DNA of 64,000 nt from Bog-473 sp963730785 (GTDB lineage: Bacteria; Actinomycetota; Acidimicrobiia; Acidimicrobiales; RAAP-2). The position numbers were made by a program, and so were the translations under genes. The stretch lies in NCBI GenBank assembly GCA_963730785.1, contig CAVSTF010000015.1, positions 558,001 through 622,000 on the forward strand, read 5' to 3'. Below the pieces are notes generated by a model. That model was not told the DNA's origin, made no database searches, and saw only the letters and a program-made list of their open reading frames with translations. Below, one piece after another: positions 1-8,810 of the stretch (positions are counted from its first letter, which is position 1; every line of letters begins with the position of its first letter).

Positions 1-4
1 CATA

Positions 5-826
5 GTGCCCACGATCGTCGATCACGATGCCACGACCACACTGCTGTCCGAGGAATTCGAGGCCATCACCTTGTTTGGTCAATCACTGACCGAAACCGAT
101 TGGGATGCGCCCAGCTGCCTACCCGGCTGGACGGTCCGCGACAACCTGGGTCACATGATCGGTACCGAGTCGATGCTCCTGCAACTGCCCACCCCCGAGA
201 TTGAGGTGGGCGAACCACCCCACGTGCGCAATGCCATCGGTCAAGCCAACGAGGTGTGGGTCGACTCCCTGCGGGCACTACCCGGGGCCGAAGTACTGGC
301 TCGCTTCGCCGATGTCACTGGACGCCGGATTGCCGTGCTGCGCAACATGACGCAGGCCGACTTTGACGCTCCGTCGTGGACCCCGGCTGGACCGAACGAG
401 ACGTATGGCCGATTCATGCGCATCCGTCACTTCGACTGCTTTATGCACGAGCACGACATGCGGGCTGCGGTGGGCGCTCCCGACCGTCCGGACGTGACCC
501 ATGTGGCCTCTGCGCTCGATGAAGTGACGACCGGGCTCGGCTTCATCGTCGGTAAGCGGGCGCAGGCGCCAGAAGGGGCCCGAGTGCGACTGGTACTCAC
601 CGGACCGGCGGCCCGCGATCTCCTGGTTGAAGTCAACGAACGAGCGGCCGTGGTCGATGAGCTCAGCGGCGCCCCCACCGTCACCGTGCAACTTCCATCA
701 ATGCTGTTCTTGCGCCTGACCGGCGGTCGCGAGGCGGGAAGCCCGCACATTGGCCAGGATGTCAGCGTTGAAGGCGATTCCGAGTTCGGACGGCGATTGG
801 TCGAAAACCTCGCCTTCACTATCTAG
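5..826 (+). CDS. Maleylpyruvate isomerase family (DinB/MDMPI-fold) protein
   Basis: Probable metal-binding, mycothiol-linked protein of the TIGR03083/MDMPI family; the actual substrate is unknown. The N-terminal four-helix domain shows GWTVRDNLGHM at residues 41-51 with the first metal-ligand candidate His50, and HEHD at 148-151 supplies the Glu/His pair typical of the fold. The C-terminal ~100 residues look like the SCP2-like MDMPI C domain. It begins with GTG at the window edge, so an upstream start outside the window cannot be excluded, though the length (273 aa) is normal. It converges on the TetR gene and the two stop codons share the palindrome CTAG at 823-826. Family assignment is good; enzymatic role is inferred only. 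Confidence 0.8.
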   Translation: MPTIVDHDATTTLLSEEFEAITLFGQSLTETDWDAPSCLPGWTVRDNLGHMIGTESMLLQLPTPEIEVGEPPHVRNAIGQANEVWVDSLRALPGAEVLARFADVTGRRIAVLRNMTQADFDAPSWTPAGPNETYGRFMRIRHFDCFMHEHDMRAAVGAPDRPDVTHVASALDEVTTGLGFIVGKRAQAPEGARVRLVLTGPAARDLLVEVNERAAVVDELSGAPTVTVQLPSMLFLRLTGGREAGSPHIGQDVSVEGDSEFGRRLVENLAFTI

Positions 827-1425
827 AAGGGGGTTCGTAAACCCCTGAGGAGCGCGGCTGAATACGCCTCAAATCCCACGTCCTGATCCTCAATAAATCC
901 GATCTCACTCAGCTCTAACGCCACCCATCCGTGGTGATTGGCCCACAACATGTGGGCCGTCAGGGTGGAGTCCGCCTCAATGATCTGCCCGGCATCCATG
1001 GCTCGCCGGACGGCCGCTTCGAGCCCGCCGAACGCGCCAGCTGCCACCATCATTGCCCCTTCGGTCGGCTCGAACCCGGGGACAGGCTTGAGGAACATGA
1101 GCTGGTACATCATCGGCTGGGCCAGCGCGAGGGCACGGTAGCGACGGCCGGACTCCACCAACGCATCCAACGGGTCAAGAATCGCCCTGACGTCGGCCAG
1201 TGCAGTGCTCAAGCGCTCGAAACCCAGCATGAACAGGGCATCGATAATGCCGAACTTCGACTCGAAGTGGTTGTAGACGCCCATCGGCGCCACGCCGGCC
1301 GCAGCAGCAATGCGGCGTACCGACAGCGCATCAGGGCCCTCCTGCTCCAGCAACTCGGCTGCTGCATCCAGGAGCGCTGACTCCATGCCGGCACTCGGAG
1401 TTCTCACACGAGGCGTAGAAGTCAC
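823..1425 (-). CDS. TetR/AcrR family transcriptional regulator
   Basis: DNA-binding repressor of the TetR family, 200 aa. The N-terminal HTH lies at residues ~15-60 (LSVRRIAAAAGVAPMGVYNHF), followed by an all-helical ligand domain ending in a WVALE segment typical of the TetR_C_13/WHG group. It is divergent from the MFS exporter with only ~60 bp between the starts, and that gap holds a clear inverted repeat (1443-1474). The simplest reading is that it represses the exporter and itself, releasing both when a toxic ligand binds. Ligand unknown. Confidence 0.9.
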   Translation of the reverse strand: MTSTPRVRTPSAGMESALLDAAAELLEQEGPDALSVRRIAAAAGVAPMGVYNHFESKFGIIDALFMLGFERLSTALADVRAILDPLDALVESGRRYRALALAQPMMYQLMFLKPVPGFEPTEGAMMVAAGAFGGLEAAVRRAMDAGQIIEADSTLTAHMLWANHHGWVALELSEIGFIEDQDVGFEAYSAALLRGLRTPF

Positions 1426-1442
1426 CCTTGCATCGTACTAAA

Positions 1443-1474
1443 GAACAGCGTACTATAACAATAGTACAGCGTTC
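1443..1474. promoter_or_regulatory. TetR operator between the TetR gene and the MFS exporter
   Basis: The core is GTACTAT-AACA-ATAGTAC at 1450-1467, a perfect 7-bp inverted repeat with a 4-bp spacer. It is flanked symmetrically by GAAC (1443-1446) and GTTC (1471-1474). A further half site CGTACTA lies at 1434-1440. The element ends 13 bp before the exporter ATG and sits 18 bp from the TetR start, so one bound repressor dimer could block both promoters. Confidence 0.75.
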
Positions 1475-1487
1475 TATAGGAGCTCCC

Positions 1488-3062
1488 ATGACAGCAATCG
1501 GGCACAATCGCCGCTGGTTAATCCTCCCAATCCTCTGCCTGTCGGTCTTCCTCGTGGTGGTCGACAACACCATCGTCAACGTGGCCCTGCCGACCCTCAG
1601 CCGTCACCTGGGCGCCTCCATCACCTCGTTGCAATGGATCGTCGATGCCTACAGCCTGGCCTTCGCCGGCTTGCTGCTGGCCGGCGGCGGGGTGGGCGAT
1701 CGGCTGGGCCGCAAAGGTGTGATGCAGATCGGCCTGGTCTTCTTCGGCCTCTTCTCGGCCGCCGCAGCCATGTGCCATTCAACCGGCACCCTGATCACCA
1801 CGCGGGCGCTCATGGGTGTCGCCGCCGCCTTCATCTTCCCGGCCAGCCTGGCCATCCTCACCAGCATCTTCACCGATCCTTCGGAACGACAGAAGGCGCT
1901 GGGCATCTGGGGCGCCACCTCGGGAATAGCCGTGGCCTTCGGCCCCATCACCGGTGGCGCACTGTTGGAGCACTTCTGGTACGGATCGATCTTCTTGGTC
2001 AATGTGCCGATCGTCATCATCACGCTGATCGGCGGACAGATACTCATCCCCAAGCTGCCAGCCGAAGTGCGCCACCGTTTCGATACTCGGGGTGTCCTGG
2101 TATCGACCGCCGGCGTCACCTTGCTGGTCTTCGCCATCATTGAGGGGCCTCAATGGGGTTGGGCGTCCGCCGGCACCTTGGCCTGCTTCGCTGGCGCGGC
2201 TGTCTTGCTGGCTGTCTTCACCAGGCTGGAACTGCACACCGAGAAGCCACTCTTGGACGTGCGCGTCTTCAAGATTCCCCGCTTCACCGGCGGTGCACTC
2301 TCAATTGCCGTGGCCTTCTTCTGCCTGTTCGGCTTCATCTTCCTGATCACGCAGTACTTCCAGTTCGTCAAGGGCTATTCGACACTCTCCGCCGGCGTCC
2401 ACACGCTCCCCTTTGCCATAGTCGCCGCCATCTTCACCCCGATCGCCGCCGTCGTTGCTCTTCGGGTGGGTTCACGTCTGGTGGTGGGCACAGGCCTCTT
2501 ACTTATGGGGGGTGGACTGCTCATGGCCGGGTTCACGTCAACGCCCAAAGCCAGCTTCTTCGGACCGATCATCATCGCCATGGTGCTCTTGGCGCTGGGG
2601 CTTTCGTCCATCACCGCACCGGCAACCGAAGCCGTGATGGGTTCGCTGGCCGCCGACCAACTTGGGTCGGGCGCTGCCGTGAACAACACAACCCGTGAAC
2701 TCGGCGGCACGCTCGGTGTGGCCGTCTTCGGATCGATATTCGCATCGGCCTACGCACCCCGCATCATTCGGACGTTCGGCCGCTACCCGATTCCGGCCGG
2801 ACCTAAGCAGGAAGCCCACCAGTCGATGGCAGCTGCACTGGCTGTCATCGCCCGGGCGCCCCATCAGGTGCAGCCAGTATTGAGCAACGCCGCCTTTTCA
2901 GCCTTTGGCAGTGGACTCAAAGTGGCCTGCATCGCCGGCGCCGGCGTAGCCGTTGTGGGTGCGCTGGCGGCCTATCGCCTGCTCCCTGGTCGGAACTCGG
3001 CAGAACACAATCTGGTATCGGCGGAAGGGATCTCTGCCGTGGCCGTACCGGTGCCGGTCTAA
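1488..3062 (+). CDS. MFS drug exporter, DHA2 (EmrB/QacA) family
   Basis: Proton-driven multidrug exporter of the inner membrane, about 524 aa with some 14 hydrophobic helices as expected for DHA2. TM1 carries VVVDNTIVNVALPTL, the family motif D1; the TM2-3 loop has GDRLGRKGVM (motif A); and GIAVAFGPITGGAL is the antiporter motif C region. I chose ATG 1488, preceded by AGGAGC at 1478-1483, over the longer reading that begins at 1428 and would run through the operator. Regulation is most likely by the divergent TetR through the 1443-1474 repeat. Substrate cannot be read from sequence. Confidence 0.92.
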   Translation: MTAIGHNRRWLILPILCLSVFLVVVDNTIVNVALPTLSRHLGASITSLQWIVDAYSLAFAGLLLAGGGVGDRLGRKGVMQIGLVFFGLFSAAAAMCHSTGTLITTRALMGVAAAFIFPASLAILTSIFTDPSERQKALGIWGATSGIAVAFGPITGGALLEHFWYGSIFLVNVPIVIITLIGGQILIPKLPAEVRHRFDTRGVLVSTAGVTLLVFAIIEGPQWGWASAGTLACFAGAAVLLAVFTRLELHTEKPLLDVRVFKIPRFTGGALSIAVAFFCLFGFIFLITQYFQFVKGYSTLSAGVHTLPFAIVAAIFTPIAAVVALRVGSRLVVGTGLLLMGGGLLMAGFTSTPKASFFGPIIIAMVLLALGLSSITAPATEAVMGSLAADQLGSGAAVNNTTRELGGTLGVAVFGSIFASAYAPRIIRTFGRYPIPAGPKQEAHQSMAAALAVIARAPHQVQPVLSNAAFSAFGSGLKVACIAGAGVAVVGALAAYRLLPGRNSAEHNLVSAEGISAVAVPVPV

Positions 3063-3070
3063 TCAGACCA

Positions 3071-4348
3071 CTACCTCTCTCTGGGACGGAACGTCACCTC
3101 GCGTCCAAGGAGCAATGACCGCGCCGGTTCGGTGGTGGCGATGACGTTGCCCCGGCGGATCACGTATCGACGGGCCGGATTGAGCCGGAGGACCTCAATG
3201 GGATCCGGCGCATCGAAGATGACACAGTCGGCCGGTTTCCCTTCTGCCAATCCGTAGTCATCCTGCACGCCCAACGTGATGGCACCGCGCGTTGTCGCAC
3301 AGCGAAGCATTTCGGGGATTTCGTCCCGACCACTCATATACGTGAAATGCAAGGCCAGTGAAGCGGCCTGGATCAGATCGGCCCGACCCATCAGATACCA
3401 CGGATCCATGATCACGTCGTTGCCCAGCGAGACGTTGACGCCACTGGCCAAGAGCTCTTTGAGCTGAGCAAAACCACGGCGCTTGGGATAGGGGTCGAGA
3501 CGGCCCTGTATCAGCGAGTTGGCAAACGGATTGACCACCATGTTGATGCCTGAGCGCTGCAGGAACCCCAGCAGCTTCGATGAGTAGTACGGCTCATACG
3601 AACCCATGGCCGTGCAGTGGCTGGCGGTAACCCGTCCGGCCATGTCGTAGGCACCGGTGTTGTGGGCCATGACCTCAAGGAATCGTGAGTTCGGATCATC
3701 CGTTTCGTCACAATGCACATCAATCCGTCGGTGGTACTGCTTGGCCAGGTCGAATACCCGATGTACTTCGGCCAATCCCAGTTCGCTGGTGGGTTCGTAA
3801 TGAGGAATGCCACCCACACAATCAGCGCCGAGCTGGAGTGAACGCTCCAGCAATGCCTCGTTTCGGGGATCGGAATAGATGCCGTCCTGAGGGAACGCAG
3901 TCACTTGCATCGTGACCAGATCGGCCATTTCGTCGCGCACCCGGAGCAAACCACGAAGGGGTGCCTCGTTCTTGGCTGACACATCGGCATGCGCCCGGAT
4001 ATACAGCGTCCCTTGGGCGACCGACCATTCGACTACTTCCTTGGCCCGTTGGTAAACGTCTTCCTCGGTCAAGCTCTCCTTGAGCTCACCCCACACATGA
4101 ATGCCCTCAATGAGGGTGCCCGACTCATTGAATCTGGGCCGCCCCGCGGTGAGGGAGGCATCAAGATGCAAATGGCAGTCAACTAATGGCGGACAGACCA
4201 GACACCCATTGGCATCGACCGAGGGAGTGCCGTCGGCGTGGATGTCCTTACCAATACGGGTCCACCGGCCATTTTGGGCCAGCAGATCAACCATGCCCTC
4301 GTGTCCCTCGACTCGAGCATTGCTGATGTGCAGATCGCCTGGGTCCAT
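3071..4348 (-). CDS. codA: Cytosine deaminase-like amidohydrolase
   Basis: Metal-dependent deaminase of the CodA branch of the amidohydrolase superfamily; probable reaction is cytosine (or a related N-heterocycle) to uracil plus ammonia in the cytoplasm. The motifs run in the right order: HLHLD (metal pair), GGIPHYEPT, HCDET, SHCTAMGSY and LGNDV (late Asp). Length 425 aa matches CodA. The ATG is preceded by TGAGGG. No cytosine permease lies beside it, and the neighbour upstream is an unrelated membrane protein. CodA-like enzymes also act on isoguanine, creatinine or triazines, so substrate is uncertain. Confidence 0.82.
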   Translation of the reverse strand: MDPGDLHISNARVEGHEGMVDLLAQNGRWTRIGKDIHADGTPSVDANGCLVCPPLVDCHLHLDASLTAGRPRFNESGTLIEGIHVWGELKESLTEEDVYQRAKEVVEWSVAQGTLYIRAHADVSAKNEAPLRGLLRVRDEMADLVTMQVTAFPQDGIYSDPRNEALLERSLQLGADCVGGIPHYEPTSELGLAEVHRVFDLAKQYHRRIDVHCDETDDPNSRFLEVMAHNTGAYDMAGRVTASHCTAMGSYEPYYSSKLLGFLQRSGINMVVNPFANSLIQGRLDPYPKRRGFAQLKELLASGVNVSLGNDVIMDPWYLMGRADLIQAASLALHFTYMSGRDEIPEMLRCATTRGAITLGVQDDYGLAEGKPADCVIFDAPDPIEVLRLNPARRYVIRRGNVIATTEPARSLLLGREVTFRPRER

Positions 4349-4397
4349 GCCCTCAGCACATTACGACCGGATTGAGGTACCAGTCAGAGTCGTGACT

Positions 4398-5243
4398 TCA
4401 CTCGGTGACCGGGGTACCGCCAGATTCCACTTCATCGGCCATCGCAGGCTGAATATCAGGACGAGCAATGGAGAGATAGATGACGAGGGCGATGACGGCC
4501 AGAGCGAATACGTCAGCAGTCTGCCGATCACCGAAGTTGGCGCCGCTGAGGTTGTGGGGCTTGCTGAGGTAATCGGCGAACGATGCACCCAGTGGGCGGG
4601 TAACCACGTAAGCCATCCAGAAGGCCGTGATCTCGTTCAAGCCGAACTTCCACCATGCCAAAGCCGGAATCAGAATGAGGACGCCAAAGAGAATCCCCGA
4701 ATCCAAAAAGCCCAGGTTGAGCTCGGTCGCCGTGAAATCACCGAGTGCGGTGCCAAGAGCGAAGGTGGCAAAGACGGTGGCCCAATAGAAACATTCACGC
4801 CGTTGCGTCGTCACACTATGGATAGAGAGGGTGCCCTCGCTTCGATACCAGAGCCAGAAGACGGCGATGAGCACTACCGCCCACAACACCGTTGTGCCGG
4901 CGTACGAAATTCCAACGTCGAGGTGCAAAAAGTCAGCCACGCCGGTGCCAAAGATGGCAATCGCGAAGGCCAAGAACCAGTAGGCGAAGGCTCGGTATTT
5001 GCGGGTTCCGAACTGAAGGACAAGCCCAACGACAAAGACGAGAACCTCTGCGCCGCCTCCGCCAATGTTCCCGTAAATCTTCAGGTAGTCAGAGGTGGCC
5101 TCGCCGCCAGCCGTGGTGAGGATCTTGACGACCCAGAAAAGAAAGATGATTTCGGGCACTTTGGCTGCCACGGGTAGTGGGAACAGGCGACCAAGCAGCG
5201 GCACCGGGCCCTCATCGCGGGAATGTCCCGAATTCTCTGCCAC
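4398..5243 (-). CDS. Repeat-type integral membrane protein (COG4705/DUF347-like)
   Basis: Membrane protein of unknown function with about eight hydrophobic helices. It shows internally repeated polar motifs in membrane segments: KILTTAGGEATSDYL near residue 40, a GTGVADFLHL variant near 100, GTALGDFTATEL near 165 and RPLGASFADYLSKP near 215. This G-x-x-x-D repeat pattern is what defines the COG4705/DUF347 group. It starts with GTG and ends in a short acidic tail. It is divergent from the P450 gene across a 167-bp region containing a strong inverted repeat. Transport, perhaps of a metal, is a guess. Confidence 0.7.
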   Translation of the reverse strand: MAENSGHSRDEGPVPLLGRLFPLPVAAKVPEIIFLFWVVKILTTAGGEATSDYLKIYGNIGGGGAEVLVFVVGLVLQFGTRKYRAFAYWFLAFAIAIFGTGVADFLHLDVGISYAGTTVLWAVVLIAVFWLWYRSEGTLSIHSVTTQRRECFYWATVFATFALGTALGDFTATELNLGFLDSGILFGVLILIPALAWWKFGLNEITAFWMAYVVTRPLGASFADYLSKPHNLSGANFGDRQTADVFALAVIALVIYLSIARPDIQPAMADEVESGGTPVTE

Positions 5244-5312
5244 TAGGTGAGGACCTTTCTGAGAACTGAACCGCCAAGCCTACGGGCACCGAAAACCTGG
5301 AGATTCTCGTCC

Positions 5313-5346
5313 TAAGGATGAATTCGGACGTCAAAATTCATCCTTA
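5313..5346. promoter_or_regulatory. 12-bp inverted repeat upstream of P450 and membrane protein
   Basis: TAAGGATGAATT at 5313-5324 pairs perfectly with AATTCATCCTTA at 5335-5346 across a 10-base loop. It lies between the divergent membrane-protein and P450 genes, 27 bp upstream of the likely P450 -35 box. The half site CATCC-TTAAGG recurs in the palindrome at 10232-10251 upstream of the two-component/ABC locus, which suggests a common regulator. Confidence 0.65.
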
Positions 5347-5372
5347 AGGAGGAGGTGCCGGACATTTACATA

Positions 5373-5401
5373 TTGACATATTTGTAACGTTCCATTATCA
5401 A
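5373..5401 (+). promoter_or_regulatory. Putative sigma-70-type promoter of the P450 gene
   Basis: TTGACA at 5373-5378, 17-bp spacer, then TATCAA at 5396-5401 (4 of 6 to consensus). Transcription would begin about 5408-5411, at the ATG itself, and no Shine-Dalgarno sequence is present, so the mRNA is probably leaderless. Confidence 0.5.
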
Positions 5402-5410
5402 TTGAATAAA

Positions 5411-6628
5411 ATGACACTCACCTCCAAAGTCGGGCCAGTGGGGGCGGACGCCCAATTCGTGCCGGTGACCGGGGACGGATGGCGAGACCCCTTTCAGATG
5501 TATCGAGCGTTGCGGGACCACGATCCCGTGCACCACGTTGAATCACGCGATTACTGGGTCTTGTCCCGATTTGGCGACATCTTTGATGCCGTCCGGGACA
5601 CCACGACGTTCACCTCAACCAAGGGTCTGACGTTCGAATACAACGAACTGGAAAAGGCTGGCCTCGACGAAATCGCGCCGATGGTGTTTCTCGACCCGCC
5701 CGACCACACGTTCTTTCGACGGCTGGTCTCGAGAGGCTTCACCCCACGGCACGTCGAGACCTTTGAACCCGAGGTGCGCTCCTTCGTGGTGGAGCGGATA
5801 GAGCGACTTCGATCACAGGGTGGCGGCGACGTCGTGGCCGACCTCCTCAAACCGCTGCCCAGTTTCATTGTCGGGAAATACCTCGGTGTGCCACCGGAGG
5901 ACCGCGATCGGTTCGATGGATGGAGCAATGGCATTGTCGGAGCGAATGCACTTGGGGATCCGATGCTCGCGGCAACAAGTGTGGGCGAACTCTTTGCCTT
6001 TTTCTCGGACCTCATTGAGCGCCGCCGCACCGATCCGGGGGACGACACCATTTCGGACCTCGTACAGGCCAGTGGGGACAGCGGGGTAACGGCACTGCAA
6101 ATACTTGGCTTTGCCTTCACCATGGTGACGGGCGGCAATGACACCACCACCGGTCTCCTCAGCGGCGGCCTTGAACTCCTGGCCGGTCATCGGGAACAGA
6201 GAGACATGTTGATTGCTCGACCCGGTCTCATTCGCGGCGCCGTCGATGAACTCCTCCGTCTCACTTCACCGGTGCAGGGTCTGGCGCGCACGAGCACTCG
6301 AGAGGTCACTGTCAACGGGGTATCCATTCCCAAAGACCGCAAGGTCTTGCTGCTCTACGGAGCAGCCAACCGGGACGAACGCGAATTCGGGGACGACGCT
6401 GAAGAACTCAATGTCTTGCGTTCGCCCCGCCGGATTCTCTCCTTCGGGTATGGACCGCATCACTGCATTGGTGCTGCCGCGGCGCGACTGATGGGACGAG
6501 TCACGTTGGAAGAATTGCTGGCCCGTTGTCCTCGCTTTGAGGTTGATCCGGAGGCTGGTCGGTTCGCGCCGGGACACTTTGTGCGCTGGTACGAATCGCT
6601 TCCATTTGATCCGGGCGACACGGCATGA
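5411..6628 (+). CDS. Cytochrome P450
   Basis: Haem-thiolate monooxygenase of the soluble bacterial type, about 405 aa. The I-helix oxygen-activation motif is TGGNDTTTG near residue 245; the ExxR segment is DELLR near 285; the haem-ligand motif FGYGPHHCIG near 350 supplies the cysteine. ATG 5411 is chosen over an in-frame TTG at 5402 because the promoter-like hexamers place the transcript start at 5408-5411. The downstream TetR overlaps by ATGA, so the two are translationally coupled. No ferredoxin gene is adjacent, so redox partners must come from elsewhere. Substrate unknown. Confidence 0.93.
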   Translation: MTLTSKVGPVGADAQFVPVTGDGWRDPFQMYRALRDHDPVHHVESRDYWVLSRFGDIFDAVRDTTTFTSTKGLTFEYNELEKAGLDEIAPMVFLDPPDHTFFRRLVSRGFTPRHVETFEPEVRSFVVERIERLRSQGGGDVVADLLKPLPSFIVGKYLGVPPEDRDRFDGWSNGIVGANALGDPMLAATSVGELFAFFSDLIERRRTDPGDDTISDLVQASGDSGVTALQILGFAFTMVTGGNDTTTGLLSGGLELLAGHREQRDMLIARPGLIRGAVDELLRLTSPVQGLARTSTREVTVNGVSIPKDRKVLLLYGAANRDEREFGDDAEELNVLRSPRRILSFGYGPHHCIGAAAARLMGRVTLEELLARCPRFEVDPEAGRFAPGHFVRWYESLPFDPGDTA

Positions 6629-7206
6629 CAGAACACTGGTTGGTGGGCAATCAGGCGGCGGTCGCCGCCGACCGGATTCTCGATGCAGCCGGCAAATGCT
6701 TCGCCCGCCAGGGCATCGCCCGAACATCAATCGGCGACATCGCCCGGGAGGCGGGCTGCTCTCGCCCCACGGTGTATCGGTACTTCAGTGATCGTGACGC
6801 GCTTCGCCAAGCCTTCATGCATCGAGAAGCACGGCAGCTCGGTCTGACGGTCGCCGCGGCCATCAAGGACATCGGGGATCCGGGTCAAAAGTTGGTCGAG
6901 GCCGTTCTCAACTCGTTGCAGGGAGTGAGGGACAATCCCCTGCTCTCGGCATGGTTCACGAGCGAGGATGGTGTCGCCACCATGGAACTGGCCGGCGCAT
7001 CGCCCCTTCTGGCGTCACTTACGGCATCGCTCCTCCCAATAGGTGGATCGGACAGTTCAGCTCAAGCCAACTGGGTGGTGCGCATCATCTTGTCGTTGCT
7101 TCTCCTTCCGGGAAGTGATGAACGAGAGGAACGCGAAATGATTGAACGCTTCGTCATGCCAGTGGTCGTGACTTCGCACCAATCCGACGCTGCTCTTTCG
7201 AGGTAG
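6625..7206 (+). CDS. TetR/AcrR family regulator, coupled to P450
   Basis: 193-aa TetR protein with HTH at residues ~13-58 (TSIGDIAREAGCSRPTVYRYF). Its ATG overlaps the P450 stop (ATGA at 6625-6628), so both are made from one mRNA and the regulator probably controls the P450 promoter by feedback. The repeat at 5313-5346 is a possible binding site but could equally belong to a response regulator. It converges on the TrmH-like gene with a 3-bp gap. Confidence 0.9.
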   Translation: MTEHWLVGNQAAVAADRILDAAGKCFARQGIARTSIGDIAREAGCSRPTVYRYFSDRDALRQAFMHREARQLGLTVAAAIKDIGDPGQKLVEAVLNSLQGVRDNPLLSAWFTSEDGVATMELAGASPLLASLTASLLPIGGSDSSAQANWVVRIILSLLLLPGSDEREEREMIERFVMPVVVTSHQSDAALSR

Positions 7207-7209
7207 TCC

Positions 7210-8082
7210 TTACAGTCCGGCAATTTGATGAAAGACCACGGCGGCGGCCGTCGCCACATTCAACGAGTCGACACCTGCAGCCATTGGGATATTGACCAAC
7301 ACATCGGCCGCCTGCTGGGCCGCGATCGACAACCCGTTCCCTTCAGCTCCCAATAGAACGGCCACTGGCTGGCGACGCCGCGAGAGCTGCTCATGGAGCT
7401 GCGCAATTGACATTGATCGGCGCTCACCGCTGACACCTTGGTCCGGATGAGGTACCAGGGCGACGACGAGAAAACCACCTCGCCGAAGATCGTTCAAGGT
7501 TTCGGGCCACCGAGTGGCTCGGGCAAATGGGACCTGTAGGACAAGACCGACTGAGACACGGATCGACCGCCGATAGAGCGGATCAGCGCAGGATGGACTG
7601 AGCAACACCCCAGAGACCCCAAACGCAGCGGCGTTGCGGAAGAGAGATCCGATATTTTCGTGGTCATTGAGATCCTCAAGTACGGCGATGAGCGGCGGCG
7701 ACTCGTTGGCCTGTGCCCGCCTGATCACCACCGCCGGGTCAAGGGGCGCTGGTCGGTTGGCCACCGCGACGACACCTCGATGAAGATCGAATCCGATGGT
7801 CCGGGCAACCACGGAGCGGGAAGCCACATATACCGGCGCGCCTTGAGCTTGCACACCTTCCACCAAGGGGGCAGCCAACGTGAGCTGATGATCGTCAACG
7901 AGGAGTGATCGAACCGAGTAATCCGACCGCAACAGCTGGGTGACGGACACCCTCCCTTCAACGATGAAGCATCCCCCCTCCTCCGCCATACGCCGGCTGA
8001 CGGCCGCGTCGTTCAAATCGCGGTACTCAAGTAGGCGCTCATCGTCAGCCTCATGGATCTCAATGATTGGGCCAGGCGTCAC
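7210..8082 (-). CDS. TrmH/SpoU-family RNA 2'-O-methyltransferase
   Basis: SAM-dependent ribose methyltransferase of the SPOUT class acting on rRNA or tRNA. The N-terminal ~100 residues form the substrate-binding domain (GGCFIVEGRVSVTQLL). The catalytic trefoil-knot domain has the three family motifs: NDHENIGSLFRNAAAFG (motif 1), LLGAEGNGLS (motif 2) and IPMAAGVDSLNVATAAAV (motif 3). Length 290 aa is typical. It starts with GTG without an obvious ribosome site. Close relatives methylate 23S rRNA, some giving antibiotic resistance, but the exact target cannot be deduced. Confidence 0.9.
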   Translation of the reverse strand: MTPGPIIEIHEADDERLLEYRDLNDAAVSRRMAEEGGCFIVEGRVSVTQLLRSDYSVRSLLVDDHQLTLAAPLVEGVQAQGAPVYVASRSVVARTIGFDLHRGVVAVANRPAPLDPAVVIRRAQANESPPLIAVLEDLNDHENIGSLFRNAAAFGVSGVLLSPSCADPLYRRSIRVSVGLVLQVPFARATRWPETLNDLRRGGFLVVALVPHPDQGVSGERRSMSIAQLHEQLSRRRQPVAVLLGAEGNGLSIAAQQAADVLVNIPMAAGVDSLNVATAAAVVFHQIAGL

Positions 8083-8144
8083 GGCCAGATGTCTACTGCA
8101 CCCGCTGAGAGAGAAATAATTGTTGGGCCATTGAGCCGGAGCGC

Positions 8145-8810
8145 TTACGAGGGATGTACCAGGCCGCGTTGATAGGCCAGTACGACTGCCTGCACGCGGT
8201 CGCGGAGACCGAGCTTGGACAGCATTTTGCCGACATGCGATTTCACCGTTGCCTCAGAGACGAAGAGTCGTTCGGCGATTTCGGCATTGGAGAGGCCATC
8301 GGCCACCGCCAGGAGCACTTCCCGCTCCCGATCGCTGAGTTGAGCGAGCACGGCCTCCGCTTCCGCGCTCGCTTCCGGGCCAGGAAACTGGTCGACGTAC
8401 TCCTCAAGAAGGCGTCGAGTGATGCGGGGCGACACGACGGCATCGCCGCTGGCAACAATTCGAATCGATTGAATGAGTTCATGTGGTGGCACATCTTTGA
8501 GCAAGAAGCCGCTGGCACCCGCCCGCAGAGCACTGAAGGCGTATTCATCTAGGTCGAACGTAGTGAGCACCAACACTCGAGTTGAAGAACTGAGTGCGGT
8601 AATGGCCCGCGTTGCTTCAATGCCGTCAAGTTCAGGCATGCGGATATCCATGAGAACGACATCGGGCGCGTATAAGCCCACCAGGCGCACGGCATCGTGT
8701 CCGTCGGCCGCTTCACCGACGACCACCATGTCCTCCTCTGCCTCCAGGATCATCCGGAATCCCTTACGGAGCAGGGCCTGGTCGTCAGCCAGCACCACCC
8801 GGATGGTCAT
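8145..8810 (-). CDS. NarL/FixJ (LuxR-type) response regulator
   Basis: Two-component response regulator. The receiver domain has the acidic pair in VVLADDQALLRKG, the phospho-accepting Asp in PDVVLMDIRMPELDG near residue 54, a Thr in LVLTTF and a Lys in FLLKDVPPHEL. The C-terminal GerE/LuxR HTH is LSDREREVLLAVADGLSNAEIA through VKSHVGKML. I set the start at ATG 8810, which overlaps the kinase stop as ATGA; a longer in-frame reading from 8858 would sit inside the kinase. It pairs with that kinase and probably controls the adjacent ABC exporter. Confidence 0.92.
   Translation of the reverse strand: MTIRVVLADDQALLRKGFRMILEAEEDMVVVGEAADGHDAVRLVGLYAPDVVLMDIRMPELDGIEATRAITALSSSTRVLVLTTFDLDEYAFSALRAGASGFLLKDVPPHELIQSIRIVASGDAVVSPRITRRLLEEYVDQFPGPEASAEAEAVLAQLSDREREVLLAVADGLSNAEIAERLFVSEATVKSHVGKMLSKLGLRDRVQAVVLAYQRGLVHPS

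Noticed and set aside
1649..2237. Long antisense reading frames inside the MFS exporter
   Set aside because: Low-complexity Pro/Ser/Arg-rich translations with no domain; they are shadows of a GC-rich coding region.
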